A DNA stretch of 64,000 nucleotides from Mycolicibacter icosiumassiliensis (GTDB taxonomy: Bacteria; Actinomycetota; Actinomycetes; Mycobacteriales; Mycobacteriaceae), in the NCBI RefSeq assembly GCF_900078685.2, contig NZ_LT546166.1, positions 3,429,239 to 3,493,238 on the forward strand, read 5' to 3'. The stretch's first letter is position 1. The number at the start of each line of letters is the position of its first letter. Below, piece after piece: positions 35,445-45,017 of the stretch. Made by a program: the position numbers and the translations under genes. The notes below the pieces were generated by a model. The model was not told where the DNA came from and made no database searches. It worked only from the letters and a program-made list of their open reading frames with translations.

Positions 35445-38400
35445 CTTGGTGCCGGGGCCGCCGCCTCGGCCGGGGCGGCCTCCGCCGAGGCCTCGACGGG
35501 CGCCGTTTCCTCTTCCGGCTCGGGGTCGGTGTCGGTGGCAAACAGCACCGCGGCATCCCGCTCAGCGTTGAGCACTTCCACCGTGCTGTGGGCGAACTCG
35601 GGCAACTTGAGTGTGTTGGTGGCCAACCCGGCGACCGTCGGGGCGGTCTTCACCCCGATCTCGACAAACCGCTCCACGCCCAACCCGCCGGCAGCCTGCT
35701 CGATGAACAGCAGGTCCTGGGTCTCGATCCAGCGCACCGGGCTGGCGAACTGCCAAGCCAGCAACTCGATGACGATCTTCCGGCACAGCTCGGCGGGCTT
35801 CTCGTTACGCCAGGTGTCGTAGTCGGCCAGCACCTCATCGAGGGGCTCGGCCGGCACCAGGTCGCGAATCTCCTGGATGAACTCCCGGTCCAGGGTGAAC
35901 GGCTTGGGCACCAGGTTGGGGATGTAGCGGCCGACGATCAGCGCCGGGTCCTGGCCGCGCGGCATGACCCGCTCCAGCGAACGCCGGAAGTCGTCCACAC
36001 CGATACGCAATACGCTCGAGTGGAACGGCACGTCAATGCCGGGCACCAGGATGAACGAGCGCTTACCACCGCTGATCTCGCGGCGCCGCTCGACCTCGGC
36101 CTCCAGGGCCTCCAGACCGGCCACCGTGCCGGCGATCGCGTACTGCGAGCCGCGCAGGTTGAAGTTGACGATCTGCAGGAATTCCCCGGTGCGCTCGGAG
36201 ATTTCGGCGACGAACGCGGTGACATCGGCATCGTCGAGGTCGATCTGCGACGGCCGGATGGCGGCCAGCCGGTAGTTGGACCGTCCCATGGCGTCACGCG
36301 GCACGATGTCGTGCATCTTCGAGCCGCGGTGGAACACCACCTCCAGCAGCGCTTCCAGCTCGTAGACGCCGCTGACGCAGGCCAGCGCGGTGTACTCGCC
36401 GACGGAGTGACCGCAGGCGATCGCTCCTTCGACGAAGGCGCCCTGCTCGCGCATCTCGGCGACCTGCGCGGCCGCCACGGTAGCCATCGCCACCTGAGTG
36501 AACTGCGTCAGGTACAGCACGCCGTCGGGGTGCTGGTAGTGCACGCCGGAGGCGATCAGGCTGGTCGGGTTGTCGCGCACCACGTGCAGCACCGAGAAGC
36601 CCAGGGTGTCGCGGGTGAACTTGTCCGCGGAGTCCCAGACCTTGCGAGCGGCCTTGGAGCGGGCCCGAACCTCCATGCCCATGCCCTTGTGCTGGATGCC
36701 CTGACCCGGGAACGCGTAGACGGTCTTGGGGGCGGTCAGCCGGGCGGTCGCCGACATCACCAGGTCGGAGCCGATCCGCGCGCTGATCTCCAGAACCTCT
36801 GCACCCAGGTCGATTCCGACCCGGTCCACCCGGAAGTCGACATCATCGCCGGGCTTGACCATGCCCAGGAACCGCGCCGTCCAGCCGACCAGCCGCGCCG
36901 GCGGGCGGGCCTGTCCATCGGTAGCGGTCACCACATGCTGGGCCGCGGCCGAGAGCCACATGCCGTGCACGATCGGCGATTCCAGGCCGGCCAGCAGTGC
37001 CGCGGCCCGGTCGGTGTGAATCGGGTTGTAGTCACCCGAGACCGCCGCGAACGGCCGCATGTCCACTGGCGCGGTCACGGTGACGTCGCGCCGACGGCGG
37101 CGCGGCGTGTCGGTGGCGTTGTCGGAGACCGCGCCGCCGGCCCGGACCGGGTCGGTCAGTTCCGCGGCGCCGGTGCGCCCGCGGATCGCGAAGCGCTCCT
37201 CCAGGGTGGCCAGCACGGTGCCGTCGGCCGCGGCGACCGTGACGGACACCGGGACGACGCGGCCGACCTCGGTGTCGGTGGCCGCGGACGCCGTTGCGGT
37301 GACGGTCAATTCGGCCGGCTCAGCCGGCAAAGCGGCCAGCAGCTGCGCCGCGTGGTCCAGGTGCACCAGGGACAGCAGACCCTCAACAACCGGGAACCCG
37401 GCGTCGGTGGTGGCCGAGCCGATGGCGGCGAACACCGCCGGCCAGCATCGGCCGACCAGTGCGTCGGGCACGGTGGACAGTCCCGGCGCCAGCGGTGCGC
37501 CGAACGTTGCGGTCACTCCGGTGTGGTCGGCGACCTGCTCGGGGTTCCATTCCACGGTGACGGTGGCCGTGCCGTCGTGCACCGGCGGCAGGGCCTGCGG
37601 GCCGTCGACACCGGCGGCGATGGCCAGCACCGCGCGCATCGCGGCGGCGGCGTCCTCGGTGGACACCAGCGGGGTGGCTCCGTCGACGACGGCTGCCGGC
37701 AGGGTGAAACGAATGTTGATCCACACACCGGACAGCGGCACGCTGAGCACGACGTTCGAATCCGAGGCGACTTCTAGACGAGCCCCGGTCGACGGGTGGG
37801 TAGCAGTGCGGTTCTCGTGCACCTGCCACTCGGCGGGGTCGGCGATCCGGTGCACCGGGTTGGTGGCAGTGCGACCGGCCCACAGCACGTCGGGGGCATC
37901 GAGCAGCACGGCCAGCGGGCCGGTGACGTCGGTGCGGCCCTGACGGCGCGCAGTGACCGGAGTGGGTTCCACCCCGGTGGCGAGCACCTGGTCGACTGCC
38001 GCCTGTTCGAAGCGGTCCAGCAGCTCGCCGACCGGCTCGTCGACCCGGGTGATGCCCGCGACGGCGGTGATGCCCGGAATGATGCAGACCTGCTCGGCGG
38101 AGTAGCGAGCGTCGTGCGCCTGCCACAGCGAGTCACTGCGCCACCAGCGGCGCACGTCCTTGTCGATCACCGGTACGAAGTTGACCGGCTTGCCCGGCGT
38201 CTTGCAGAGCTGGTTAAAGAACGGCGCGTCGGCCGGGTGCAGGCGAACCGTCTCGGCCTCCGGGTAGCGGGCCAACAGCGCGGCGATGGCCTCGTCGGGG
38301 CGCTCCAGGATCGATCCTTCGGCCTCGGTGAACAGCGTCTCGATCGGCCCGGACTCGAGCTCGTTGAGCCGCGCCTCGGCGCGCTGCAGCATCGAACCGA

Positions 38401-40723
38401 ACCGCTCCCGCCAGGTGTCGGCCAGCCACGGACTGTCCGGTGAGGCGGTGTCCGCGGTCGAGTCGCCCGCGCCGATGGCCAGTTCCACGTAGCGGCGCAG
38501 CCACTGCGCGTACGTCATCTCGGTGACATCACCGAAGTAGGGCTTGGCGGTGTCGGCCAGCGCGGCGATGATCTCGTCGCGGCGTGCTGCGACGGCCTCG
38601 CCGTCACCGGCGACCTCGTCGAGCAGCCGGCCGCACCGTGAGGCGACGTTGTCGATCTCGTGGATGTCGGCGCCGAGCTGGCTGCGCGAGGAAGCCATGC
38701 CGCCCTGGGCTTTTCCGGCGCCGATCCAGTGGTCGGTGCCCTTGGTGTCGACCAGCATCTGCTTCACGGCCGGCGACGTGGTGGCCTCCAGGGTGGCCAT
38801 CGCCGCGGTACCGACCAGGATGCCGTCAACGGGCATCAACGGGAAGCCGTGCTGCTGCGACCACCGGCCGGACAGGTACTCGGCGGCCTGCTCGGGAGTG
38901 CCGATTCCACCGCCGACGCACAGCGTGATGTTGGGCTGCGAGCGCAGCTCGGAGTAGGTCGCCAGCAGCAGGTCGTCGAGGTCTTCCCAGGAGTGGTGGC
39001 CACCGGCGCGGCCACCCTCGACGTGCGCGATCACCGGCGTGGTGGGGACCTCGGCGGCGATACGGATCACCGACCGGATCTGCTCGACGGTGCCGGGCTT
39101 GAACACCACGTGGCTGATGCCGGATTCGTTGAGCTCGGCGATCAGCTCGACGGCCTCTTCCAGCTCGGGGATGCCGGCACTGACCACCAGCCCGTCGAAC
39201 GGGGCGCCGGACTGACGTGCCTTCTGCACCAACCGCTTTCCGCCGACCTGCAGCTTCCACAGATAGGGGTCCAGGAACAGCGAGTTGAACTGGACGGTGC
39301 GACCCGGCTCGAGCAGCGTGGTGAGTTCGGCAACCCGGTCGTTGAAGATCTCCTCGGTGACCTGCCCACCGCCGGCCAGCTCAGACCAGTGCCCGGCGTT
39401 GGCGGCCGCGGCGACGATCTTGGCGTCGACGGTGGTCGGCGTCATGCCGGCCAGCAGGATCGGTGAGCGGCCGGTCAGCCGGGTGAACTTGGTGTCGAGC
39501 TTGACCCGGCCGTCGGGCAGCGCGACCACCGACGGGGCGTAACTCGTCCACGGACGGGCGACCTCCGGGACGGCGCCGATGGTGAACAGGTTGCGCTGAC
39601 CACCACGGGTGGCCACCGGCACGATCCCGACGCCCAGGCCGCGGATCACCGGCGCGGTCAGCCGGGTCAGGATGTCGCCGGGGCCCAGATCCAGAATCCA
39701 GCGGGCACCCGCCTCATGCAGCGCGGTGACCTCGTCGACCCAGTCGACCTGCCTCACCAAGATCCATTCGGCCAGCCGGCGAGTCAGCTCCACATCAAGG
39801 CCCACCTTGGCGGCCCACTGCGCAACGATCTCGACTCCATCGGACAGCCGCGGCGAGTGGAAACCGACCTCCACCTGCACCGGCTCGAAGACCGGAGCGA
39901 AGACCGCGCCGCCACGCAGCTTGTTCTTGCGCTCGGCGGACTCTTTCTCGGCGATCTGATCGCAGTACAGCTCGAAGCGCGACAGCTGCTCAGGGGTCCC
40001 GGTGATCACCACCGCGCGCCGACCGTTGCGGATGGACAGCACCGGCGGAAGCACCGTGCGCACGTCTTGGGCGAACTCGTCCAACAGTTGCCGGATGCGC
40101 TCCGGGTCGACATTGGTGACCGACACCATCGGCGGGCGGTCCCCCAGGATCGAAATGCCGCGACGACGGGCCACCAGGGTTCCGGCCGCACCCACCAGCT
40201 GGGCGATCGCGAGCAGCTGCACGTCGTTGGCGCCGCCGGCCTTCAGCGATTCGACGGCAAGGACGCCCTGCGAGTGCCCGGCAGCGGCTACCGGCGGAGT
40301 GGTCGACAGGTCCAGCCCCTGGCGCTGCAGCGCCCGCATCGCAGCGATCTGGGTCAACAGGACACCTGGCACCGACACCGCGGCCGAGGTCAGCTGCTTG
40401 GCCGACGGGATCGGGTCCTCGGCCGCCAGCGCCCGCACCCATTGCAGCGGCTCGAAGCCGATGGGCCGCACCACCACAAGTTCCTTGGCGATCGGCTCGA
40501 GGAGCAGATCAGCCTCACCGGCCAAGGTGGCCAGTTCCGTCTCGATGCCGGCCGAAGACACCAGCTCCTCGAGCGACTCCAACCAGGCACTGCCCTGTCC
40601 ACCGAAGGCGACCGCGTACGGCTCGCCGTCCGTCAACCGATCCACCAGAGCGGAGGAGGCACTGACGAACCGCCCCGAGCCTGCACCCTCGGCGGAAACC
40701 CGGTCGTGTTCGTGGATCGTCAC
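35342..40723 (-). CDS. fas: Type I fatty acid synthase, N-terminal part (AT, ER, DH, MPT)
   Basis: The GTG at 40723 follows GGGGAG and gives MTIHEHDRVS, as in M. tuberculosis FAS. Domains in order are acetyltransferase (AGHSQG, about 148-153), enoyl reductase (ILLAGMTPTTVDAKIV, about 422), MaoC-type dehydratase (GDYNPIHTDR, about 1230) and malonyl/palmitoyl transferase (CGHSVGEYTA, about 1437). Homology stops near 35450; the last about 35 residues to 35342 are out of frame. FAS-I makes C16-C26 acyl-CoAs for phospholipids and mycolic acids and is essential in mycobacteria, so a true break would be surprising. A second copy of this part is at 58726-64000. Confidence 0.88.
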   Translation of the reverse strand: MTIHEHDRVSAEGAGSGRFVSASSALVDRLTDGEPYAVAFGGQGSAWLESLEELVSSAGIETELATLAGEADLLLEPIAKELVVVRPIGFEPLQWVRALAAEDPIPSAKQLTSAAVSVPGVLLTQIAAMRALQRQGLDLSTTPPVAAAGHSQGVLAVESLKAGGANDVQLLAIAQLVGAAGTLVARRRGISILGDRPPMVSVTNVDPERIRQLLDEFAQDVRTVLPPVLSIRNGRRAVVITGTPEQLSRFELYCDQIAEKESAERKNKLRGGAVFAPVFEPVQVEVGFHSPRLSDGVEIVAQWAAKVGLDVELTRRLAEWILVRQVDWVDEVTALHEAGARWILDLGPGDILTRLTAPVIRGLGVGIVPVATRGGQRNLFTIGAVPEVARPWTSYAPSVVALPDGRVKLDTKFTRLTGRSPILLAGMTPTTVDAKIVAAAANAGHWSELAGGGQVTEEIFNDRVAELTTLLEPGRTVQFNSLFLDPYLWKLQVGGKRLVQKARQSGAPFDGLVVSAGIPELEEAVELIAELNESGISHVVFKPGTVEQIRSVIRIAAEVPTTPVIAHVEGGRAGGHHSWEDLDDLLLATYSELRSQPNITLCVGGGIGTPEQAAEYLSGRWSQQHGFPLMPVDGILVGTAAMATLEATTSPAVKQMLVDTKGTDHWIGAGKAQGGMASSRSQLGADIHEIDNVASRCGRLLDEVAGDGEAVAARRDEIIAALADTAKPYFGDVTEMTYAQWLRRYVELAIGAGDSTADTASPDSPWLADTWRERFGSMLQRAEARLNELESGPIETLFTEAEGSILERPDEAIAALLARYPEAETVRLHPADAPFFNQLCKTPGKPVNFVPVIDKDVRRWWRSDSLWQAHDARYSAEQVCIIPGITAVAGITRVDEPVGELLDRFEQAAVDQVLATGVEPTPVTARRQGRTDVTGPLAVLLDAPDVLWAGRTATNPVHRIADPAEWQVHENRTATHPSTGARLEVASDSNVVLSVPLSGVWINIRFTLPAAVVDGATPLVSTEDAAAAMRAVLAIAAGVDGPQALPPVHDGTATVTVEWNPEQVADHTGVTATFGAPLAPGLSTVPDALVGRCWPAVFAAIGSATTDAGFPVVEGLLSLVHLDHAAQLLAALPAEPAELTVTATASAATDTEVGRVVPVSVTVAAADGTVLATLEERFAIRGRTGAAELTDPVRAGGAVSDNATDTPRRRRRDVTVTAPVDMRPFAAVSGDYNPIHTDRAAALLAGLESPIVHGMWLSAAAQHVVTATDGQARPPARLVGWTARFLGMVKPGDDVDFRVDRVGIDLGAEVLEISARIGSDLVMSATARLTAPKTVYAFPGQGIQHKGMGMEVRARSKAARKVWDSADKFTRDTLGFSVLHVVRDNPTSLIASGVHYQHPDGVLYLTQFTQVAMATVAAAQVAEMREQGAFVEGAIACGHSVGEYTALACVSGVYELEALLEVVFHRGSKMHDIVPRDAMGRSNYRLAAIRPSQIDLDDADVTAFVAEISERTGEFLQIVNFNLRGSQYAIAGTVAGLEALEAEVERRREISGGKRSFILVPGIDVPFHSSVLRIGVDDFRRSLERVMPRGQDPALIVGRYIPNLVPKPFTLDREFIQEIRDLVPAEPLDEVLADYDTWRNEKPAELCRKIVIELLAWQFASPVRWIETQDLLFIEQAAGGLGVERFVEIGVKTAPTVAGLATNTLKLPEFAHSTVEVLNAERDAAVLFATDTDPEPEEETAPVEASAEAAPAEAAAPAPRCASTRSRRWTPSSPSPTARPRGVTSCWWTWVRS

Positions 40724-41158
40724 GTTATATATCTCCCCTGCCCTGGTTAACGTCGCGTCGTCATCGACGCCCGCCGGGATAGCCGGCCTAACTGCGGGTT
40801 CTCGCGTGTTCGCGGCCGCGCTTCAGCCGTAAGAGTGTCATAAGAACCTGTGCCGTTTCCGCAGCAAATTGGTTACTGATGAGTTCTACGCTCGGGTAAC
40901 CCAGCCCCCGATATCACGGGGCTCGACGACGGTTGGAACGATCCGGGACAAACGTCCTGCATGCGTGGGGTTACGGTCGAGTAGCCATAACAACGCAGAT
41001 CAAGGCTGCATTGTTACCTAATCGTTATGTTTGAATCAGCCAGGCCAACTGGCTTTGGCGACGCCCAAGGCTCCAAGGTCGAACGAGTGCGGCGAACCCC
41101 GCCCTGGGCGGCCTGATCCGGCGTCAGTTTGCTGGACGGGCCACGCCCCGCGCTCCCG
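40724..41158 (-). promoter_or_regulatory. fas upstream region with a possible sigma-A promoter (left copy)
   Basis: On the minus strand TTGCTG (40862-40867) and TTATGA (40838-40843) are separated by 18 bases, a reasonable -35/-10 pair about 115 bases upstream of the fas start. The rest of this 435-bp intergenic stretch holds short inverted repeats but no gene. In mycobacteria the TetR protein FasR controls fas here; its operator cannot be assigned by eye. Confidence 0.4.
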
Positions 41159-41878
41159 TCAGACCCACTGACCGAACTGGGGCGCCAGGATCTCGTTAAT
41201 GTCCACACCAACGCCGCCGACAGTGCGCCTATCGATCTCCACCTGATGCAGGTTGGCCGCCGGATGCGCGATTCCGCCGGGTGAACCGAAATTGTGTTGC
41301 CAGAAGCACGAGCCCAGACCGTCCTGCAGCGCCCACTCGATGGTCTTGGAGTTGGCGTACACGCCGGTGCGCTCCGGCCCGATCACCGACTGCCATCCCC
41401 GCAGGTAAGGAGCGACCTGCTCGGTGTACTGCTCGTAGGACGGGTTGTCGTCGATAGAGGCGTAGATCGGAGCACTGTCCGGGCCGCCGGCCGCCGTGTG
41501 CAACTGTGCGCCACGTTTGGCGTGGTCCACACCGGCGTCCTGGCCACCCAGCCAGTCTGCGGTCGCCTGCTTGCCGAACTGGTAGCAGGAGACGACCGTG
41601 AGTCCGTTGTCCTGCAGCTCACGCGCCTCGGCCAACTGAATCGGCTTGCCGAGCATCCAGTCAGCGCCCGGCCGACGGTCCGACACATAGCGGATAGCTC
41701 CCGCAGCACCGGACGCCTTGATCGCATCGGCAGGCAAGACCCCGGCCGAATAGTCCAGCAGAATACCCAGCGGCGCCGCCTCGGCGACCGCAGCGAGCAG
41801 CGCCGAAACGCCGGCACCCAGGCCCGCCGCCGCGGGCACCGCCGCGGCGAGTTTGAACACGTCGCGCCGTGAAATCAT
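41159..41878 (-). CDS. Tat-exported DUF1906 glycoside-hydrolase-like protein (Rv2525c-like), left copy
   Basis: This is a 239-aa protein. The ATG at 41878 (or a GTG one codon earlier) gives a twin-arginine signal SRRDVFKLAAAVPAAAGLG. The DUF1906 domain starts GILLDYSAGVLPADAIKASG and ends VGGVGVDINEILAPQFGQW, as in M. tuberculosis Rv2525c (240 aa), a Tat substrate linked to cell-wall homeostasis. It is next to fas, as in M. tuberculosis. It is divergent from the MFS gene. Confidence 0.9.
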   Translation of the reverse strand: MISRRDVFKLAAAVPAAAGLGAGVSALLAAVAEAAPLGILLDYSAGVLPADAIKASGAAGAIRYVSDRRPGADWMLGKPIQLAEARELQDNGLTVVSCYQFGKQATADWLGGQDAGVDHAKRGAQLHTAAGGPDSAPIYASIDDNPSYEQYTEQVAPYLRGWQSVIGPERTGVYANSKTIEWALQDGLGSCFWQHNFGSPGGIAHPAANLHQVEIDRRTVGGVGVDINEILAPQFGQWV

Positions 41879-41999
41879 CACGCGACACAGACTAAGACAG
41901 ACTTCGGTGCGGTTTTGGCCGGTCACCGGCGAAAACCACGCCGAATTCGTGTGCGACCATAGCCGGTGTCCTGCAGAAGACAGACAAGGTAGGCGGCAA

Positions 42000-43256
42000 T
42001 TGCGTCCCTGGATCGTGTGGGGCACCGGCCTGCTGTCCTATTTGGTGGCCGTGCTGGACCGGACCACCTTCGGGGTATCGGGTCTGGACGCCGCCGAACG
42101 CTTCCACGCCGGCCCCAGCACGCTGTCGTCGTTCGTGATCGTGCAGCTGATCGTCTACGCCGCCATGCAGATTCCGGCCGGCGTGCTGTTGGACCGCTTC
42201 GGCCCCCGGGTGATGATCGCCACCGGCGTCACGGTGCTCTCCGCCGCCCAACTCACGCTCTCGCTGACCCATTCGCTTCCCACCGCGGTCGGCGCGTACG
42301 GCGTCATCGGCCTGGGCGACTCGTTCATCTTCATCTCGGTCATCCGACTGCTGCCCAATTGGTTTGAACCCAAGCGTGTTCCGCTACTCACCCAGCTGAC
42401 CGGCATCTGCGGCCAATTCGGGCAGTTCCTCTCGGCGGTGCCGTTCCTGGCAATTCTGCTGCACGGGGGTTGGACGGCCGCCTACCTCTCGGCGGCAGGG
42501 CTGGGCCTGTTCGCGGGCATGCTGACACTGGCGGTCACCCGCGACGCCCCGCCGGGGACGCCGGCCGCCGCGCACGCGCGGAGCTTTGGTGACGCGTTCG
42601 GTGAGATCAAAACGGTGTGGTCGCGGCCCGGGACCAAGGCCGGTTTCTTCACCCACATGGGCAATGCGTTCTCGCCCGGCGTGTTCGCCTTGATGTGGGG
42701 GGTGCCGTACCTGACTACCGCGCAAGGCCTTTCGCGCGGTATGGCGGGTGCGGCGCTGACGCTGTCGGTGCTGCCCTTCATCGTGGTGGGACTGCTGGTC
42801 GGAACCATCTCAGGGCGCTGGCCGGGGCACCGGTCGCGCGTGGCGCTGACCATGATGGCGCTGATCGCGTTGACCTGGACGGTGCTGTTGGCGCTGCCGC
42901 GCCCCGCGCCGCACTGGTTGTTGGTGGTGCTGATCCTGGTGATCTCGGCGGGCCAGCCGGTGTCGATGCTGGCCTTCGACTTCGCCCGCACCTACAACCC
43001 GCCGGCCGGCTTGGGCACCGCGCAAGGCATGGTCAACACCGGCGGCTTCATCGCCACCCTGCTCGTCATGCAGGCGATGGGGGTGGTTATCGCGATGAGC
43101 GGCGGCTATTCATTCGAGGCGTTCCGGCTGGCCTGGACGCTGCAGTACATCGTCTGGGTGGTGGCCGCCGTCGGCGTGGTGATCTACGCACGGAAAGCCC
43201 GCGACTCCGAGACGTTCGGCGAAACACCCATGCCGGTGGCCGTGTCCGAGCACTGA
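42000..43256 (+). CDS. MFS transporter, left copy
   Basis: I chose the TTG at 42000 because AAGGTAGG lies upstream and the first membrane helix begins immediately (RPWIVWGTGLLSYLVAVLDRTTFG), giving 418 aa; the open frame extends further up without such a site. Twelve hydrophobic segments are visible. GVLLDRFGPRVMI is the loop 2-3 motif of MFS proteins (G-x-L-x-D-R-x-G-x-R). The substrate is unknown. Confidence 0.8.
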   Translation: MRPWIVWGTGLLSYLVAVLDRTTFGVSGLDAAERFHAGPSTLSSFVIVQLIVYAAMQIPAGVLLDRFGPRVMIATGVTVLSAAQLTLSLTHSLPTAVGAYGVIGLGDSFIFISVIRLLPNWFEPKRVPLLTQLTGICGQFGQFLSAVPFLAILLHGGWTAAYLSAAGLGLFAGMLTLAVTRDAPPGTPAAAHARSFGDAFGEIKTVWSRPGTKAGFFTHMGNAFSPGVFALMWGVPYLTTAQGLSRGMAGAALTLSVLPFIVVGLLVGTISGRWPGHRSRVALTMMALIALTWTVLLALPRPAPHWLLVVLILVISAGQPVSMLAFDFARTYNPPAGLGTAQGMVNTGGFIATLLVMQAMGVVIAMSGGYSFEAFRLAWTLQYIVWVVAAVGVVIYARKARDSETFGETPMPVAVSEH

Positions 43257-43261
43257 GCGGT

Positions 43262-43630
43262 TCAGGGCGTCAACGCATACGGGTCCGGCAACTGCGGGCA
43301 GTAAGCGTGCCGAGCGGCGTTGATGATGGCGTGCGCCTCGTCGGGTGACACTTCCAGATTCGCGATGACCGAGACCGGCACCAGCCGGGGCGAATCGCTC
43401 AGCGCCACGCAGACCGCGTGGCCCTCTTGCACCATCAGACTGCGCAGCGACTCGCATTTGATGCTGCCGCAGATCTGCTTGTCGTAGTCGGGATGTAGCC
43501 CCTGTTGCTGCAGTTCGTCGAAGAACACCTGGTCCTCATTGCTGGGATCAGCCGATGCCGCGGGAACAGGCCCCACGACGACGCAGGCCAGCAGCGCACT
43601 GAACACCGCTGTGATGATCCGTCGGTTCAT
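43262..43630 (-). CDS. Secreted DUF732 protein, left copy
   Basis: This is a 122-aa protein starting at the ATG 43630, giving a signal peptide (MNRRIITAVFSALLACVVVG ... ASA). The mature part has the DUF732 pattern: an EDQVFFDELQQQGL start, two Cys (QICGSIKCE) and the ending DEAHAIINAARHAYCPQ. DUF732 proteins are common small mycobacterial secreted proteins of unknown role. It converges with the MFS gene, with 5 bases between stops. Confidence 0.85.
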   Translation of the reverse strand: MNRRIITAVFSALLACVVVGPVPAASADPSNEDQVFFDELQQQGLHPDYDKQICGSIKCESLRSLMVQEGHAVCVALSDSPRLVPVSVIANLEVSPDEAHAIINAARHAYCPQLPDPYALTP

Positions 43631-43716
43631 AGTGCTGCACCAATCCAGTGGGGGCCAAGACGTCCATTTTGGCACCGACGAGCCCTGGCGACATGGGGTT
43701 ATCGATGCGAAATTTG

Positions 43717-43800
43717 TGCGGGCGGAGGGACTCGAACCCTCACGCTCTTTCGAGCACGGGCACCTAAAGCCCGCGCGGCTGCCGATTACGCCACGCCCGC
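43717..43800 (-). tRNA. tRNA-Leu (anticodon TAG), left copy
   Basis: This is an 84-base class II tRNA with acceptor GCGGGCG / CGCCCGC, anticodon loop TTTAGGT, a long variable arm (CGTGCTCGAAAGAGCG) and T arm with TTCGAGT. CCA is not encoded. Confidence 0.95.
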
Positions 43801-43885
43801 GAGGTCACTCAGTCTAGCCAGCCTGTAGAACGACGAACGTGTCGGTGGTGCCTCCTACCCTGTCACCAAACCGGGAGGCCAACGT

Positions 43886-44611
43886 ATGCGGTCAGCCGCC
43901 GAGTTCAGTACCGTGCAGCGGCTAATTGCGTCTGGGATGAATGACTGCGCGATTTCCCGACAAACGGGGATCCCCCGTACCACGATTTGCGGATGGCGGC
44001 GCCGCCCACCGACCATGCGAACACGCGACAGCCGCTGCAACCACGACTTCACTTCCTTACCGGCGGCAGCGTACAGCTACCTCCTGGGCCTTTACCTCGG
44101 CGACGGATGCATTTCGAAACACCCCCGAGCATGGCGTCTTCGGATCGTCCTCGACGCAAAGTACCCTGGGATCATTGACCGCTGTTGCGAGGCGATCAAC
44201 ACCGTAATGCCCGGACAGCACGCAGCTGTCCTGCATTGCGTCAGCAAGTGCGTCGAAGTATCGCTCTACTCAACCCACTGGCCCTGCCTTTTCCCCCAGC
44301 ACGGCCCCGGCAAGAAGCATCACCGGCCGATCCGGCTGGAAGCGTGGCAACAAGCGCTCGTCGAGCAGGCGACCGAGGAGTTCATTCGCGGCCTTATCGA
44401 TAGCGACGGCTGCCGGACGGTGGCCAATGACCGCGGTGTGCGAAGCGTCCGTTACCACTTCTCCAACCGCTCCGACGATATCCGCGGCCTGTTCTGCGCG
44501 GCGCTGGATCGTCTCGGGATTCCGTGGACGCAGAACAGCACCTACCAGATCGCCGTCTATCGCAAAGCCGCAACGGCGCGACTCGACGAGTTCGTCGGCC
44601 CGAAGGCCTGA
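43886..44611 (+). CDS. LAGLIDADG homing-endonuclease-like protein with HTH, left copy
   Basis: This is a 241-aa protein whose ATG follows GGGAGG. An N-terminal resolvase-type HTH (VQRLIASGMNDCAISRQTGIPRTTICGWRRRP) is followed by two LAGLIDADG motifs (YLLGLYLGDGCIS near residue 67 and FIRGLIDSDGC near 168) with both catalytic Asp present. The domain architecture suits a free-standing homing endonuclease or a derived regulator. It lies 85 bases upstream of tRNA-Leu, head to head. Confidence 0.8.
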   Translation: MRSAAEFSTVQRLIASGMNDCAISRQTGIPRTTICGWRRRPPTMRTRDSRCNHDFTSLPAAAYSYLLGLYLGDGCISKHPRAWRLRIVLDAKYPGIIDRCCEAINTVMPGQHAAVLHCVSKCVEVSLYSTHWPCLFPQHGPGKKHHRPIRLEAWQQALVEQATEEFIRGLIDSDGCRTVANDRGVRSVRYHFSNRSDDIRGLFCAALDRLGIPWTQNSTYQIAVYRKAATARLDEFVGPKA

Positions 44612-44645
44612 CGGCGTTCCTAACCTGGCGCGGTACCGTCATGGG

Positions 44646-45017
44646 GTGTCCACTACACGGCGTCGGAGACCTGCACTGGTTGTGCTGGTGATCGTCGCCG
44701 CCAGTGCGTGCCTGGGGCTGGGCTGGTGGCAGTGGACCCGGTTCCAAGAGGTCAACGGCACCTTCCAGAATCTCGGCTACGCGCTGCAGTGGCCGCTGTT
44801 CGCCTGGTTCTGCGTGTACGCCTACCGCAAATTCGTCCGCTACGAAGAAGAGCCGCCGGAGCTGCGCCCTGCGGACACGGTGACCGAGATACCGGCTGGA
44901 CTGCTGCCCGAGCGGCCCGCGGCCGCCGCCCCCACCGATGACCCCGCGATGCGGGAGTACAACGCCTACCTGGCCGAGCTCTCCGAGAACGCCCGACAGA
45001 ACAGGAACACCGCATGA
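44646..45017 (+). CDS. LprD-like membrane/lipoprotein, left copy
   Basis: This is a 123-aa protein from a GTG at 44646. An N-terminal hydrophobic segment (PALVVLVIVAASACLGLGWW) has Cys at the place of a lipobox but with Ala at -3, so lipidation is uncertain. A second helix (LQWPLFAWFCVYAYRKFV) follows, then a Pro/Ala tail. M. tuberculosis Rv1343c (lprD) and Rv1342c form the same pair. The stop overlaps the next start. Confidence 0.75.
   Translation: MSTTRRRRPALVVLVIVAASACLGLGWWQWTRFQEVNGTFQNLGYALQWPLFAWFCVYAYRKFVRYEEEPPELRPADTVTEIPAGLLPERPAAAAPTDDPAMREYNAYLAELSENARQNRNTA

Noticed and set aside
35588..37777. 729-codon frame antisense to fas (and its mirror)
   Set aside because: It is a shadow of the conserved fas coding frame in high-GC DNA, with no start site or domains.
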